Assembly (NCBI GenBank): GCA_003454665.1 | Contig: DMKB01000123.1 | Location: 1-13,845, forward strand | Length of the DNA: 13,845 nt | Source: Nitrospiraceae bacterium | GTDB lineage: Bacteria; Nitrospirota; UBA9217 | Reading direction: 5' to 3' | Shown: piece after piece, positions 1-6,970 of the stretch | Layout: each line of letters begins with the position of its first letter | Numbering within the stretch: the first letter of the stretch is position 1 | Translations under genes and position numbers: made by a program | Notes under the pieces: generated by a model | The model's database searches: none | What the model saw: only the letters and a program-made list of their open reading frames with translations | Told to the model about the DNA's origin: nothing

Positions 1-2
1 GG

Positions 3-71
3 GCGCGCAAGAAAGGTGACGAAAACATGCTGCCCGAAAAACAAAACCGTGAAGAAACAGAGTGCCGCTGA
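3..71 (+). CDS. possible C-terminal tail of a gene entering from the left edge
   Basis: Frame 3 is open from the window edge to a TGA at 69-71 and encodes a very hydrophilic 22-residue tail rich in Lys, Glu, Asn and Arg, as is common at protein C-termini. Frame 1 is also open, to a TGA at 100-102, but its composition is less protein-like. The fragment is too short to assign to a family and may be non-coding. Confidence 0.22.
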   Translation, partial: ARKKGDENMLPEKQNREETECR

Positions 72-165
72 AAACACGGTACTTACACACTCAGAATGGT
101 GAAGAACCTAATTTTTTCACTGGTCAAGATCGTCTTACCTGTTCCTGTCCCGTTACGCATAAGCC

Positions 166-687
166 CTACTCCCTCACCCAGTCAACGCGAACCAGTTTGT
201 TATCGTGGGACCAGCGATAGGAAACATCACCGTGAAACGCCTTTTTGACGGCCCGCCCGAGCCGCTGGGCCATCTTCTCGTTCGTTGTGTTGATGATAAT
301 ACTTTCTGTTCCGTTTTCCCTGATCGACATGACCCGCTCCAGGGGGTTGAATCCCCGGGCCCGCGCTTCCTCGTTCTTTACCAGGTTCAGCAGGTCCTGC
401 TTATGCAGATGTACAACATCCCCCCTGAGCGTAACGACACCGCCGGGAAAATCGTCCCGTATCTTCAGACATCCGGGGCAGCGGATGTGCCGCGTGTCAG
501 GATGTTGAACAGCTGTCCGGTATCGTGCTTCGTCTCCATACCATCTCTTGTTCATGTATACTGCGTGGCAATCCGTGCAGACAGAAGTCTTTCCACTCGC
601 CCCTCTCGGCAGGTACGGGTCGGCAGACGCTGTTTTCTTCCGGTACGTGAGGGTATATCCTTTCCCGGCCTTTTTTGTGTTTCTCAT
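166..687 (-). CDS. BCAM0308 family zinc-ribbon protein
   Basis: This 173-residue protein has two CxxC pairs (C37/C40 in CTDC and C70/C73 in CPGC) that look like a zinc ribbon split by about 30 residues. A basic N-terminus precedes it, and the second half (about residues 85-173) has a conserved look with an HLHKQDLLNLVKNEE stretch and a C-terminal strand-rich segment. The pattern matches what is annotated as the BCAM0308 family, whose biochemical role is not established. An NMD3-like RNA-binding relationship is only an analogy to its zinc ribbon. I chose the ATG at 687 over the one at 750 because GAGGAGGT lies about 8 nt upstream of it and because the extra 21 residues look unlike the rest. 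It lies 63 nt after the thiamine-binding gene on the same strand, so the two are probably co-transcribed. Confidence 0.72.
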   Translation of the reverse strand: MRNTKKAGKGYTLTYRKKTASADPYLPRGASGKTSVCTDCHAVYMNKRWYGDEARYRTAVQHPDTRHIRCPGCLKIRDDFPGGVVTLRGDVVHLHKQDLLNLVKNEEARARGFNPLERVMSIRENGTESIIINTTNEKMAQRLGRAVKKAFHGDVSYRWSHDNKLVRVDWVRE

Positions 688-750
688 GGCACTGACCTCC
701 TCTCTGAAAGCATATCGCGGGCCCTCGCATGACCACACGGTCTTGAGCAT

Positions 751-1062
751 TCATTTCATAAGGCTCGTGCCCAGTTTCTCCTCCACAGACGCGAGCTTCT
801 TCTCCATCCGTTCTTCCTTCCCCTTCCGGTCGTCGATCGTGATGGTCGTAATCACCCGTTCTGCATCCTTCATCACCTCGGCGTGGCACTTCCTGACCAG
901 CCCCATGACTTCGTCCCACTCTCCTTCGAGGACCGTGCCCATCGGGTTTGCCTTGTAGGAGACGCCGCTCTCATCCACGATCTTCAGGACCCTGGCAACC
1001 TGGGGACTGACGCTCGCCCCTTTCCCGAGGGGGACCACACTGAACGCTACGAGCATGCCCAT
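751..1062 (-). CDS. MTH1187/DUF77 family thiamine-binding protein
   Basis: This 103-residue protein has the signature of the DUF77 (UPF0045/MTH1187) family: an N-terminal hydrophobic strand (MLVAFSVVPLG), then SVSPQVARVLKIVDESG, then YKANPMGTVLEGEWDEVM. Members are small ferredoxin-like-fold cytoplasmic proteins, and several bind thiamine. I infer the same role here; the sequence itself shows no catalytic residues. The length is normal for the family. The ATG at 1062 follows AAGGAGG (1068-1074) with a 5-nt spacer. The internal ATG at 1056 is a possible alternative with an 11-nt spacer. The C-terminal third is highly charged (RKGKEERMEKK) and probably helical. The gene starts a likely two-gene minus-strand unit with the BCAM0308 gene. 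Confidence 0.82.
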   Translation of the reverse strand: MGMLVAFSVVPLGKGASVSPQVARVLKIVDESGVSYKANPMGTVLEGEWDEVMGLVRKCHAEVMKDAERVITTITIDDRKGKEERMEKKLASVEEKLGTSLMK

Positions 1063-1507
1063 GTCGGCCTCCTTCTTTAGTTTCACGATAATGTACTACA
1101 CAGGGACTCTCATACTCTTTCTCCGGCGCTATGAATAACGAATCCATACATAATCACTCATCCGGCCCTATTTTTTCAGGGTTTTACAGGCAGGCGGACT
1201 TCACCACACAACGTCTTTATTAAAGTATAGCGCTGCTTATGGGGGATGTAAAGATTGATCGGATGGGAAGGTTTTCCTGAGAAAGGCAATGATACGGGCC
1301 TGAAGGAATGCGGGCAGACACGGTGAATGGGCGACGGGGTGTTAACGTCAAAATGACAAAATGCAAAGGTCTCAATCTTGTTGCCAATTGGTTTTTTGAC
1401 ATTCACTTGAACTTTGAGCTTTGAACTTTGGAATTAGGCATTACCTCTGCGTCCCGAGTGGCCGCCTCTGTTTCTAGGCCATCTGTGGTTAAGCTTTGAC
1501 AATACGC
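1063..1507. other. gene-free intergenic stretch with a short tandem AT-rich motif
   Basis: No reading frame here has both a ribosome binding site and protein-like composition; the minus-strand frames across 1176-1406 have neither. At 1407-1435 a degenerate 7-8 bp unit, roughly TTGAACTT / TGAGCTT / TGAACTT, is repeated three to four times. A short inverted repeat TGGCC...GGCCA lies at 1459-1481 without a T-tract, so I do not call a terminator. The promoter of the minus-strand gene starting at 1062 should lie in the right-hand neighbourhood of 1075-1130, but no convincing -35/-10 pair is seen. Confidence 0.5.
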
Positions 1508-2746
1508 TCACAACTCCCAGGGGTAGCCGATGAAAATGCTCGGTTCCACGCCCTCGCGGCCTGCAGCGATGTCCGCCCGGAAGACGGCCCCCGACGCGGT
1601 CACCATCCTGACGCCCAGGCCATAGGACGCCCGCATGACATTCCCGAGCTTGCTCCGAATGTCCTCTACACTGCCCATCTCGTAAAAGAGCGCGATCTGG
1701 AATGCCGTGCGAATGTCCTTCATCACGAATATATTAAAGGGCGTTGCTTCGTCCGTGAGGTTCCACCTGACCTCTGTCCCGTAAAAGAGGGCATGGGCGC
1801 CGGAATACCTGCCCGCGGGGTAGGAACGGAGACGGTTGAATCCGCCGAGAGAGCCCGCAGTTCCATACCTGTTGTGATCGATCATGTTATTGATAACCTT
1901 AATGCACTCTGGCGTTGTGCACGTCACACCAAGATAGTTCTCGATATCCCCAAAAATGGTCACTCCCGGACGCTCTACGCGGGCATCGGACCGGAAGTAG
2001 TTGAGGGCCCAGGTACTGCGCCTGCCGATGGGGACATAGGCCGTGGTATTGTACTCCATTATGAAGTAATCCGGGCCGATGTCATCGGGGGGCGTGTGCC
2101 ATCGGCTGACGTCGAGCCGGATTCCACGCCTCGGGTCCTGGTAGTCGTCGGTCAGGTCAACGCGCGTGCCGAAGATCGTCGTGTGCCCTCGCCCTACGGC
2201 ACCGTCCGTCGCCAGAGTATTGATAGTGCCGTCCTGGTCGCGTATGCTCTCGAGCCTGGACCGTCCAGCGTAGGCCGCGGCGTAGATCTCGAACCGCCGG
2301 TCATAGAACGTGGCCGTGAGCCTCCCTCCGGCGTACTGCATGTCGCCGAGTTCTATGAGCGAATAGTCGTTTTTATCAGCGTCCATACCCCGCGCGCCGA
2401 AGTCCTGGATCGTCACCGTGCTGATGCTGCTGATGCCGATCTCCGCCAGCAGCATTCGGGGAATGATATGGAGGTCCCGCGCGCCGAGGGCAGCTCCCCT
2501 CACGTCGCCGCTGAAGATCATACCGTAGACATCAGTGTGCGTTTCGTCGATGTTCATGGCCCCGCCTACGAGACCGAGCCCCGACCCAATGCCCGGCAGG
2601 CTGTAGGGATAGGGAAACACGGCATACCCGAATTCCGTCTCGAACTGGGGTTTTCTTCTTTCCGGGATATCCAGGGCTCCGGCGGTACCGCTGAACATCA
2701 GCACCGATACCACCAGAAGCAACATGGCGCGCACACGAATCTTCAT
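1508..2746 (-). CDS. Omp85/BamA-type outer-membrane beta-barrel protein without POTRA domains
   Basis: This 412-residue protein begins with a Sec signal peptide (basic MKIRVR, a hydrophobic stretch, cleavage likely near TAGA-LD at residue 24). The rest is made of alternating strands typical of an outer-membrane barrel. Two features resemble the bacterial surface antigen (D15/Omp85) barrel domain: a DDYQDPRRGIRL segment (200-211), and SLGGFNRLRSYPAGRY (299-314) followed by a strand with TEVRWNL. The latter matches the family's conserved L6-type RGY/xGRY region. There is no room for POTRA repeats, so it is more like short BamA/patatin-barrel relatives than BamA itself. Two cysteines (C276, C281) may form a loop disulfide. 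The ATG at 2746 follows AAAGGAGAT (2755-2763), which sets the start. It is a single gene, divergent from plsC. Substrate or secretion role cannot be read from the sequence. Confidence 0.75.
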   Translation of the reverse strand: MKIRVRAMLLLVVSVLMFSGTAGALDIPERRKPQFETEFGYAVFPYPYSLPGIGSGLGLVGGAMNIDETHTDVYGMIFSGDVRGAALGARDLHIIPRMLLAEIGISSISTVTIQDFGARGMDADKNDYSLIELGDMQYAGGRLTATFYDRRFEIYAAAYAGRSRLESIRDQDGTINTLATDGAVGRGHTTIFGTRVDLTDDYQDPRRGIRLDVSRWHTPPDDIGPDYFIMEYNTTAYVPIGRRSTWALNYFRSDARVERPGVTIFGDIENYLGVTCTTPECIKVINNMIDHNRYGTAGSLGGFNRLRSYPAGRYSGAHALFYGTEVRWNLTDEATPFNIFVMKDIRTAFQIALFYEMGSVEDIRSKLGNVMRASYGLGVRMVTASGAVFRADIAAGREGVEPSIFIGYPWEL

Positions 2747-2814
2747 ACGACATATCTCCTTTACGAATGTCATTACGGCCGACGTCAGGGGTACTTTAAT
2801 ACAAATTACGACAA

Positions 2815-2820
2815 AGTATA
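2815..2820 (-). promoter_or_regulatory. possible -10 box for the beta-barrel gene
   Basis: On the minus strand the hexamer TATACT lies about 70 nt upstream of the ATG at 2746. No good -35 is seen at 16-18 nt (the best is the CATTGC region), so this is only a candidate. Confidence 0.25.
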
Positions 2821-2903
2821 ATGTTAGTAATTTGGCCGCAATGGTACGTTGAATACCAGCATGAAGTCAAGTGAATTTTCACCACGCCTCGCTGTTGTTC
2901 TGC

Positions 2904-2932
2904 TTGAAAATCACCGATACCTGTGCAATACT
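2904..2932 (+). promoter_or_regulatory. candidate sigma70 promoter for plsC
   Basis: TTGAAA (2904-2909) and AATACT (2927-2932) are separated by 17 nt and would start transcription near 2940, giving a leader of about 80 nt. The spacing is ideal, but the -10 matches only four of six consensus positions. Confidence 0.35.
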
Positions 2933-3018
2933 ATTCATGCCCCGGCCATCCGCACCGTAACAATCATGGTGCACGCCGCCGGTGAGAACCGAATTGGCAG
3001 CAGAGGGGGAACAAAAAC

Positions 3019-3780
3019 TTGAGGGCAGCATGGAAAGCGTTGAAGGTGTTTTCAATCCTCGGAGCATACTTCATTATCTCTTTGTTCATACGAATCTTCA
3101 TCGTACAAAAGAAGAAGCGCAGTTGCCTCGCGAAGAACACTTCATTTTTTTCAATATTGGTTCTTCGCGCCCTCGGGGTGCGCGCAACGATACAGGGGCG
3201 CAATCAACTGCCAAGGGACAATCGCAGCCGTCTCCTCGTGTCGAACCACCTTTCTTCCGTCGACATTCTCATTATTTCGGCCCATATGCCGGCAGTCTTT
3301 ATTACGTCGGTGGAACTGAAGAACACACCGCTGGCCGGTTGGCTCGCGGCGGCCGGGGGAAGCATCTTCGTGGAACGGAGAAGCAGGGCGGGCCTGAAGA
3401 AGGAGATAACAACCGTTGCCCGCACACTCAACGACGGGTTTTCCGTTGTGCTGTTTCCCGAGGGGACGACGTCACCCGGTGAGGAGGTGCGGCCCTTCAA
3501 AAACTCGCTCTTCGACGCGGCCATCAGGACAGACCGGGAGATCCTCCCTCTCTGCATACGATACCGGAAGGTAAACAACGAAGACATGACTGCCCGAAGC
3601 CGCGAAGCTGTTTTCTACCACAAGATCCCTTTTTACCGGCATGCGATGGGGCTTCTGTCGGTGCGGTCTGTGGACGTGGAGCTTGTTGTCCTCGAGAGCA
3701 TCAGGCCCCATGCTCAGGACTCGAGGAAGGAGCTGGCCACCCGGGCCCATCGCGCCATCAGCACGGCATATCATGCCTGA
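3019..3780 (+). CDS. plsC: 1-acyl-sn-glycerol-3-phosphate acyltransferase (PlsC family)
   Basis: This 253-residue membrane-bound acyltransferase would transfer a fatty acyl group to the sn-2 position of lysophosphatidic acid in phospholipid synthesis. An N-terminal hydrophobic segment (about residues 9-30) anchors it. The catalytic HX4D motif is NHLSSVD (N76-D82, with H77 and D82), and the second family motif is LFPEGTTS (145-152), preceded by the GGSIFVER block (113-120). Length and motif spacing are normal for the PlsC superfamily. The start is a TTG at 3019, placed by GAGGGGGA (3003-3010) 8 nt upstream; no in-frame ATG lies near the N-terminus. Other PlsC-fold acyltransferases, such as ornithine-lipid or lyso-lipid enzymes, cannot be excluded because the acceptor is not encoded in the motifs. 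It stands alone between a divergent barrel gene and a convergent membrane-protein gene. Confidence 0.87.
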   Translation: MRAAWKALKVFSILGAYFIISLFIRIFIVQKKKRSCLAKNTSFFSILVLRALGVRATIQGRNQLPRDNRSRLLVSNHLSSVDILIISAHMPAVFITSVELKNTPLAGWLAAAGGSIFVERRSRAGLKKEITTVARTLNDGFSVVLFPEGTTSPGEEVRPFKNSLFDAAIRTDREILPLCIRYRKVNNEDMTARSREAVFYHKIPFYRHAMGLLSVRSVDVELVVLESIRPHAQDSRKELATRAHRAISTAYHA

Positions 3781-3904
3781 CGGAATTTTTCCTCTTATCC
3801 CAACAAACGCGCCCGCAGCAGAGCAGCCTCGGGACACTCCTCCAGGAGCGGGATATCCCCTGAGGCCGGCCAGGGACGTGGAACTCTTCCGGTCACGCTT
3901 ATAG

Positions 3905-3934
3905 CGGGACGAAAGCGGGCCCGCGGGGTTCCCG
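3905..3934. terminator. GC-rich hairpin between convergent genes
   Basis: CGGGAC (3905-3910) can pair with GTTCCCG (3928-3934, one bulge) around a perfect 10-bp palindrome GCGGGCCCGC (3915-3924). It sits between the stop of plsC (3780) and the stop of the minus-strand gene (3936). Neither side has a proper T-tract, so termination is likely weak or the element has another role. Confidence 0.3.
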
Positions 3935-3935
3935 T

Positions 3936-4478
3936 TTACACCGTCAGCTTCGCCAGCTCTTCGTCCGTGATCGGTTTGAAAGCGTACTTATACCCGACAT
4001 AGATCGCGAGGCCGTAGAACAGGGCGTCCATGGGGTGAAAGGTGTCCTTCATGACGTTCGCGATGATCCGGGGATTCAGCCGGGCGATAATATCGAAGAA
4101 CGGGACGGTTTCCTGGCGCGAGACAGCCAGAACAACGCTCAACAGGTTGCCCGCGGCACAGCTCACCAGCGCAATCACGCCGCCGGCGATACCGAAAACC
4201 ATATCGATTCCCCTGCCGAGCATGCGCACGGCATAACCGACGAGGAATCCCACGCCGATCGCCATCCACCCGATCTGATAGTTTGTCCACGCGGTGACGA
4301 TCGCCCATATGACAGCGCCGATGAGACCGCCCCCGATACCGCCGAGGATTCCGAACATAAGGTTCTGGTTGTCCCTGACTTCCTGCAGATACCGTTCCAG
4401 CTTGCGCTCATCGATCTGCGGAAGCTGCTGCTCCATTGCCGCCTGCTCCATACCTTGCGGCTGTTCCGGGTTTTCCAT
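3936..4478 (-). CDS. small integral membrane protein of unknown function
   Basis: I recognise the general type but no named family. The 180-residue protein has a polar, Gln/Glu-rich, partly helical N-terminus (1-38), then four hydrophobic segments: about 40-63, rich in Gly (GILGGIGGGLIGAVIWA); 68-86 (QIGWMAIGVGFLVGYAVR); 92-120; and 148-165. The YQIGWMAIGVGFLVGYAVR stretch resembles a block seen in many uncharacterised bacterial membrane proteins. The ATG at 4478 is preceded by GGGAGGT (4483-4489), so the longer frame reaching 4562 is not used. It lies downstream of the DUF481 gene on the same strand but 183 nt away, with a hairpin and a possible promoter in the gap, so it may be transcribed separately. 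Confidence 0.65.
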   Translation of the reverse strand: MENPEQPQGMEQAAMEQQLPQIDERKLERYLQEVRDNQNLMFGILGGIGGGLIGAVIWAIVTAWTNYQIGWMAIGVGFLVGYAVRMLGRGIDMVFGIAGGVIALVSCAAGNLLSVVLAVSRQETVPFFDIIARLNPRIIANVMKDTFHPMDALFYGLAIYVGYKYAFKPITDEELAKLTV

Positions 4479-4553
4479 GATTACCTCCCTAGGACTGGCT
4501 ATGATATCGCACCGCTGCCAGGCGTACCCGACGGTTACCGTACATACGTATAG

Positions 4554-4589
4554 ATTATACACAAATTCTCTCGCATGCGCTTGCGAGAG
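4554..4589 (-). promoter_or_regulatory. 22-bp palindrome next to a TATAAT box
   Basis: CTCTCGCA (4568-4575) and TGCGAGAG (4582-4589) form a perfect 8-bp inverted repeat with a 6-nt loop. On the minus strand it is followed 8 nt later by TATAAT (4559-4554), where a -35 box would fall inside the palindrome. It could be an operator controlling the membrane-protein gene (start 4478) or a weak terminator for the DUF481 gene; the following bases (AATTTGT) are a poor T-tract. Confidence 0.4.
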
Positions 4590-4661
4590 TCACCTCGTAT
4601 CAGTCTTTGCTCATCAGCTTCTGGTCGTCAGAAACGCTCTCATGGTCCATGTACGTGTTTC

Positions 4662-5702
4662 CTAGAATGTGTACTGCAGGGCCATGATCCACTGCGAATC
4701 ATTTTTCTCGGCAGCCGACGTGGCCGGCGGCATGCTGTTGCGCTCAAAAATGTTCCTAAGCTTCAGCGACCAGTTCGATCCCAGAACAGAATTCAGGCTT
4801 GCCTCGTTCCGGACCTGATAATCGCTGCTGTCTTCCAGGTTGTGGTAATAAATGATTTTTTCATCGAAGGCCAGAAAGGAGGTAAGCTTTACGGTCAGTC
4901 CGATGGATGCCCGGCCGGATATCCACTGGTCGTCGGCGTCGGGAACAAGGTCATAATCTTCGGCAAAATAGGTTATGCCGAATTCCAGAAGCAAGGATAC
5001 CGCCGGTAGATCCCAGAATTGATAACCGACGCCTGGTCCCACTACCGTGCGTAAATTCAGGTCCTTGAAATCATCGGAGAGCATCTCGATGCCGAGGTAG
5101 GCAAATGTTTTCCTGCTGACGAAATAATCATATTTCAAAGCCCCATATCGGTTTCGGGCCGTCAGAGTATCATCTTCCTCGGCGGAATTGATCAGGAAGC
5201 GGAGGTTGATACGGTCTTTTTCGGTTTTCCGGGTGCCCTCCGCACCCACGGATGAGCTGAACCTGTCGGTGTTGCCCGACTGGCGATTGCCGCCGATCGT
5301 GAGGTTTCCACTCCATTTCGACGGCGGCGGATTGATGGACTTGATGGTTTTCCAGAAGACCACGACGGCCTCGCGCCCGACGCCGGGCTGGACGAGCAGA
5401 CGGCCGCGCTCATCCGTCACGAGCCGTCCTTTCAGCATCTCACCGCTCATCAGATGCACGCTCACGGGGGAGTCCGTCGAGATCGCCGTGACCTGCTTCT
5501 TTTTGATTTTCACCGGTTCAGAATATGCGGTCTTGAGGGTCAGGGTCTTTTCGACCATCTTGACGACAGTGCCGGCCAGCCGGTCTCCGGTATCCACAAC
5601 AACCTCATCGGCGAACCCGGCATGGGGGCAGAGGGTGGGAAAAACAAGGAAGAAAAAGAGCATAAGACCATGACGGTATTCAATTCCGCTGAACGTACCC
5701 AC
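4662..5702 (-). CDS. DUF481 family outer-membrane protein
   Basis: This 346-residue protein has a signal peptide (RHGLMLFFFLVFPTLCPHAG, cleavage probably near FA-DE at residue 31). A periplasmic N-terminal part of about 95 residues has a strand-rich repeat-like look (VVVDTGDRLAGTVVKM...VHLMSGEMLKGRLV). The C-terminal barrel starts near WSGNLTIGGNRQSGNTD (about residue 134), which is the typical entry to the DUF481 (YdiY-like) domain. The last residue is Phe, as expected for BAM-assembled barrels. Function of the family is not established. The start is a GTG at 5702, placed by AAGGAGGAGGAG (5710-5721) 7 nt away. Its stop at 4662 leaves a 183-nt gap to the next minus-strand gene. Confidence 0.85.
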   Translation of the reverse strand: MGTFSGIEYRHGLMLFFFLVFPTLCPHAGFADEVVVDTGDRLAGTVVKMVEKTLTLKTAYSEPVKIKKKQVTAISTDSPVSVHLMSGEMLKGRLVTDERGRLLVQPGVGREAVVVFWKTIKSINPPPSKWSGNLTIGGNRQSGNTDRFSSSVGAEGTRKTEKDRINLRFLINSAEEDDTLTARNRYGALKYDYFVSRKTFAYLGIEMLSDDFKDLNLRTVVGPGVGYQFWDLPAVSLLLEFGITYFAEDYDLVPDADDQWISGRASIGLTVKLTSFLAFDEKIIYYHNLEDSSDYQVRNEASLNSVLGSNWSLKLRNIFERNSMPPATSAAEKNDSQWIMALQYTF

Positions 5703-6190
5703 TGCTGTTTCTCCTCCTCCTTCACATCAAAGACCCTGCCAGAGAGCGCAACAGCATGCCTTTTCCCGCATGCACGAGCCCGCCGAACTGTATCCAGGGA
5801 CCATCGCGCCTTAGCCTGTTTATAGCTGCACGTACGTACTGGGCACTCTATTTATTGTAGAATAGTTGAATTTTTTTGAAAAAGCAAGCCAGAGAGTCAT
5901 TATTGGTCAGGCAAAAGAGAACATCCTTTACTTGATTTCCCCGGGTATATTAATCTGTTTCTCCGGGGCCAACCCGCGCGCGATGCTCGCAGATGCCCTT
6001 TATCCACAGAGTGCTTACGGTGCGGATGCAATTATGGTTCGCATAAAATATAAAGCCTTAGCTTGAGAGCGTCCCGCAGTCTGTCTACGGAGCATTCGAA
6101 TTGTGCTATACTCATACGAATATGCAACGTCTCAATGGATTGAGCGTAGCAACACGATCATGCTTGAAAAAGGAAAAAGGGGAGGACGCT
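5703..6190. other. 488-nt divergent intergenic region
   Basis: No convincing gene lies here; a plus-strand frame at 5866-6066 begins with TTG, has no ribosome binding site and looks random. Visible structure includes two copies of GCATGC (5754-5759, 5768-5773) and an inverted repeat CCCCGG (5939-5944) / CCGGGG (5963-5968) with an 18-nt loop and no T-tract. A possible -10 TATACT lies at 6107-6112, upstream of the two-CW gene, and its -35 is poor. On the minus strand TATAAA (5824-5819) could serve the DUF481 gene, also without a good -35. Confidence 0.4.
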
Positions 6191-6388
6191 ATGAATTGCT
6201 GGGACTTTATGAAGTGTGACGAAGCTATCTATAATCAATGCCCTGCACATCCGGACAAGGGGCTCGACTGCTGGAAGATAACGGGCACCAAGTGCGGCAA
6301 GGGCGTCGTTGAAAAAGCCACTGCCATGGAAAAATTAGAGTTCTGCAGGCGCTGCGATTATTACGGCAAGTACGCCCATAAATTCTGA
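6191..6388 (+). CDS. two-CW domain-containing small protein
   Basis: The 65-residue protein starts with NCWDFMKC (C3, C9) and repeats a CW motif at DCWKITGTKCG (C27, C35), with C17 between them and a terminal CRRCDYY (C52, C55). Seven cysteines in this arrangement match the small proteins annotated as two-CW domain proteins. Their function is unknown, though metal or iron-sulfur binding is a reasonable inference. The ATG at 6191 follows AGGGGAGG (6178-6185) with a 5-nt spacer, so the upstream in-frame codons from 6101 are not used. The gene appears monocistronic. An inverted pair CTGAGGA (6385-6391, spanning the stop) and TCCTCAG (6443-6449) lies around its 3' end. Confidence 0.75.
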   Translation: MNCWDFMKCDEAIYNQCPAHPDKGLDCWKITGTKCGKGVVEKATAMEKLEFCRRCDYYGKYAHKF

Positions 6389-6608
6389 GGACACTACCGG
6401 CCTCTCGTGATAACGTTCGGAGACCTCTCGTGCTCGCTTGTCTCCTCAGGAATGCGACTACCCCATTTGACGCGCCCCGGCCCATCTGGTAAAGTCACCA
6501 TACCATCCGCATGCAATACGCAAGCGCGCGAACTGCCTGCGATGTGAATAAATCCGGGGCATTACACCTCGGGAGGAGTCTCATTTTTTTCGTGCAGGAG
6601 GAGAATAC

Positions 6609-6788
6609 ATGACAGCACAAAGAATGGTTTATTTAATGACAGCTACAGTAGTCGGAGCCGGCATTTGGCATACGGGATTTGATAGAGCGTCCTGGATCCT
6701 CTATATCCCCGTGGGCGTCCTGTTCTTTGCCGGCGTCTCCGGCATCTGCCTGGGCCTGATTTTTTGGCGTGCTTTCGGGTTTAAGTAA
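6609..6788 (+). CDS. 59-residue membrane protein of unknown function
   Basis: This is a short reading frame with an excellent start: AGGAGGAG (6596-6603) lies 5 nt before the ATG at 6609, and it ends in TAA at 6786-6788. The protein has two hydrophobic segments, about residues 6-20 (MVYLMTATVVGAGIW) and 29-53 (WILYIPVGVLFFAGVSGICL and on), joined by a short polar turn HTGFDRAS. It ends in a basic/aromatic tail FWRAFGFK. This topology suggests a helical-hairpin inner-membrane protein. I do not recognise a family. It follows the two-CW gene by 220 nt and precedes the promoter at 6818, so it could be the last gene of a short unit or stand alone. Confidence 0.62.
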   Translation: MTAQRMVYLMTATVVGAGIWHTGFDRASWILYIPVGVLFFAGVSGICLGLIFWRAFGFK

Positions 6789-6817
6789 GTTATTTTCACT
6801 TGTATGACAAATTTTTC

Positions 6818-6846
6818 TTGACAGAAAAGAGAAGTTCACCTATATT
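6818..6846 (+). promoter_or_regulatory. near-consensus sigma70 promoter of the chorismate mutase leader
   Basis: A perfect -35 TTGACA (6818-6823) is followed after exactly 17 nt by TATATT (6841-6846). Transcription should start near 6853, which coincides with the ATG of the candidate leader reading frame. This is the best promoter in the window. Confidence 0.75.
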
Positions 6847-6852
6847 CGAAAC

Positions 6853-6942
6853 ATGTTTTACACAGACCTCCTTACCGCTAAAAGGCTTCTCATTAAGGCA
6901 GCATGGCCGCTGTACGCCGTGGCTGAGGGGGGATGGTATTAG
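6853..6942 (+). CDS. candidate leader peptide rich in Phe, Tyr and Trp
   Basis: The frame has 29 sense codons and a TAG stop. Residues 2 and 3 are Phe-Tyr, residue 18 Trp, residue 21 Tyr and residues 28-29 Trp-Tyr, so six of 29 residues are aromatic. The gene downstream encodes an enzyme of aromatic amino acid synthesis. The ATG falls at the predicted transcription start, so translation would be leaderless; no ribosome binding site is available. Against it, the aromatic codons do not sit in the exact position expected for classic ribosome-stalling attenuation, because the stop lies beyond the second pairing segment. It may be a chance frame inside a structured RNA. Confidence 0.35.
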   Translation: MFYTDLLTAKRLLIKAAWPLYAVAEGGWY

Positions 6943-6970
6943 CTTTTTTCGATAAAACCAGATCATCCCG

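Noticed and set aside
1440..1500. Possible tRNA-like sequence around GTCCCGAGTGGCCGCC
   Set aside because: No cloverleaf arms, T-loop motif or acceptor pairing could be built; only a short GGCC inverted repeat is present.
1496..2821. A 441-codon open frame on the plus strand across the beta-barrel gene
   Set aside because: It lies fully antisense to a gene with a signal peptide, family motifs and a ribosome binding site. Its own start has no ribosome binding site and its composition (many Arg, Pro, Glu, His) is that of a GC-driven shadow frame.
2982..3482. A 166-codon plus-strand frame overlapping plsC
   Set aside because: It is out of frame with the plsC motifs, lacks hydrophobic or conserved segments and has no ribosome binding site.
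6385..6449. Inverted pair CTGAGGA/TCCTCAG after the two-CW gene as a terminator
   Set aside because: The loop is over 50 nt, no T-tract follows and it contains only a 9-bp direct repeat (CCTCTCGTG at 6401 and 6424).
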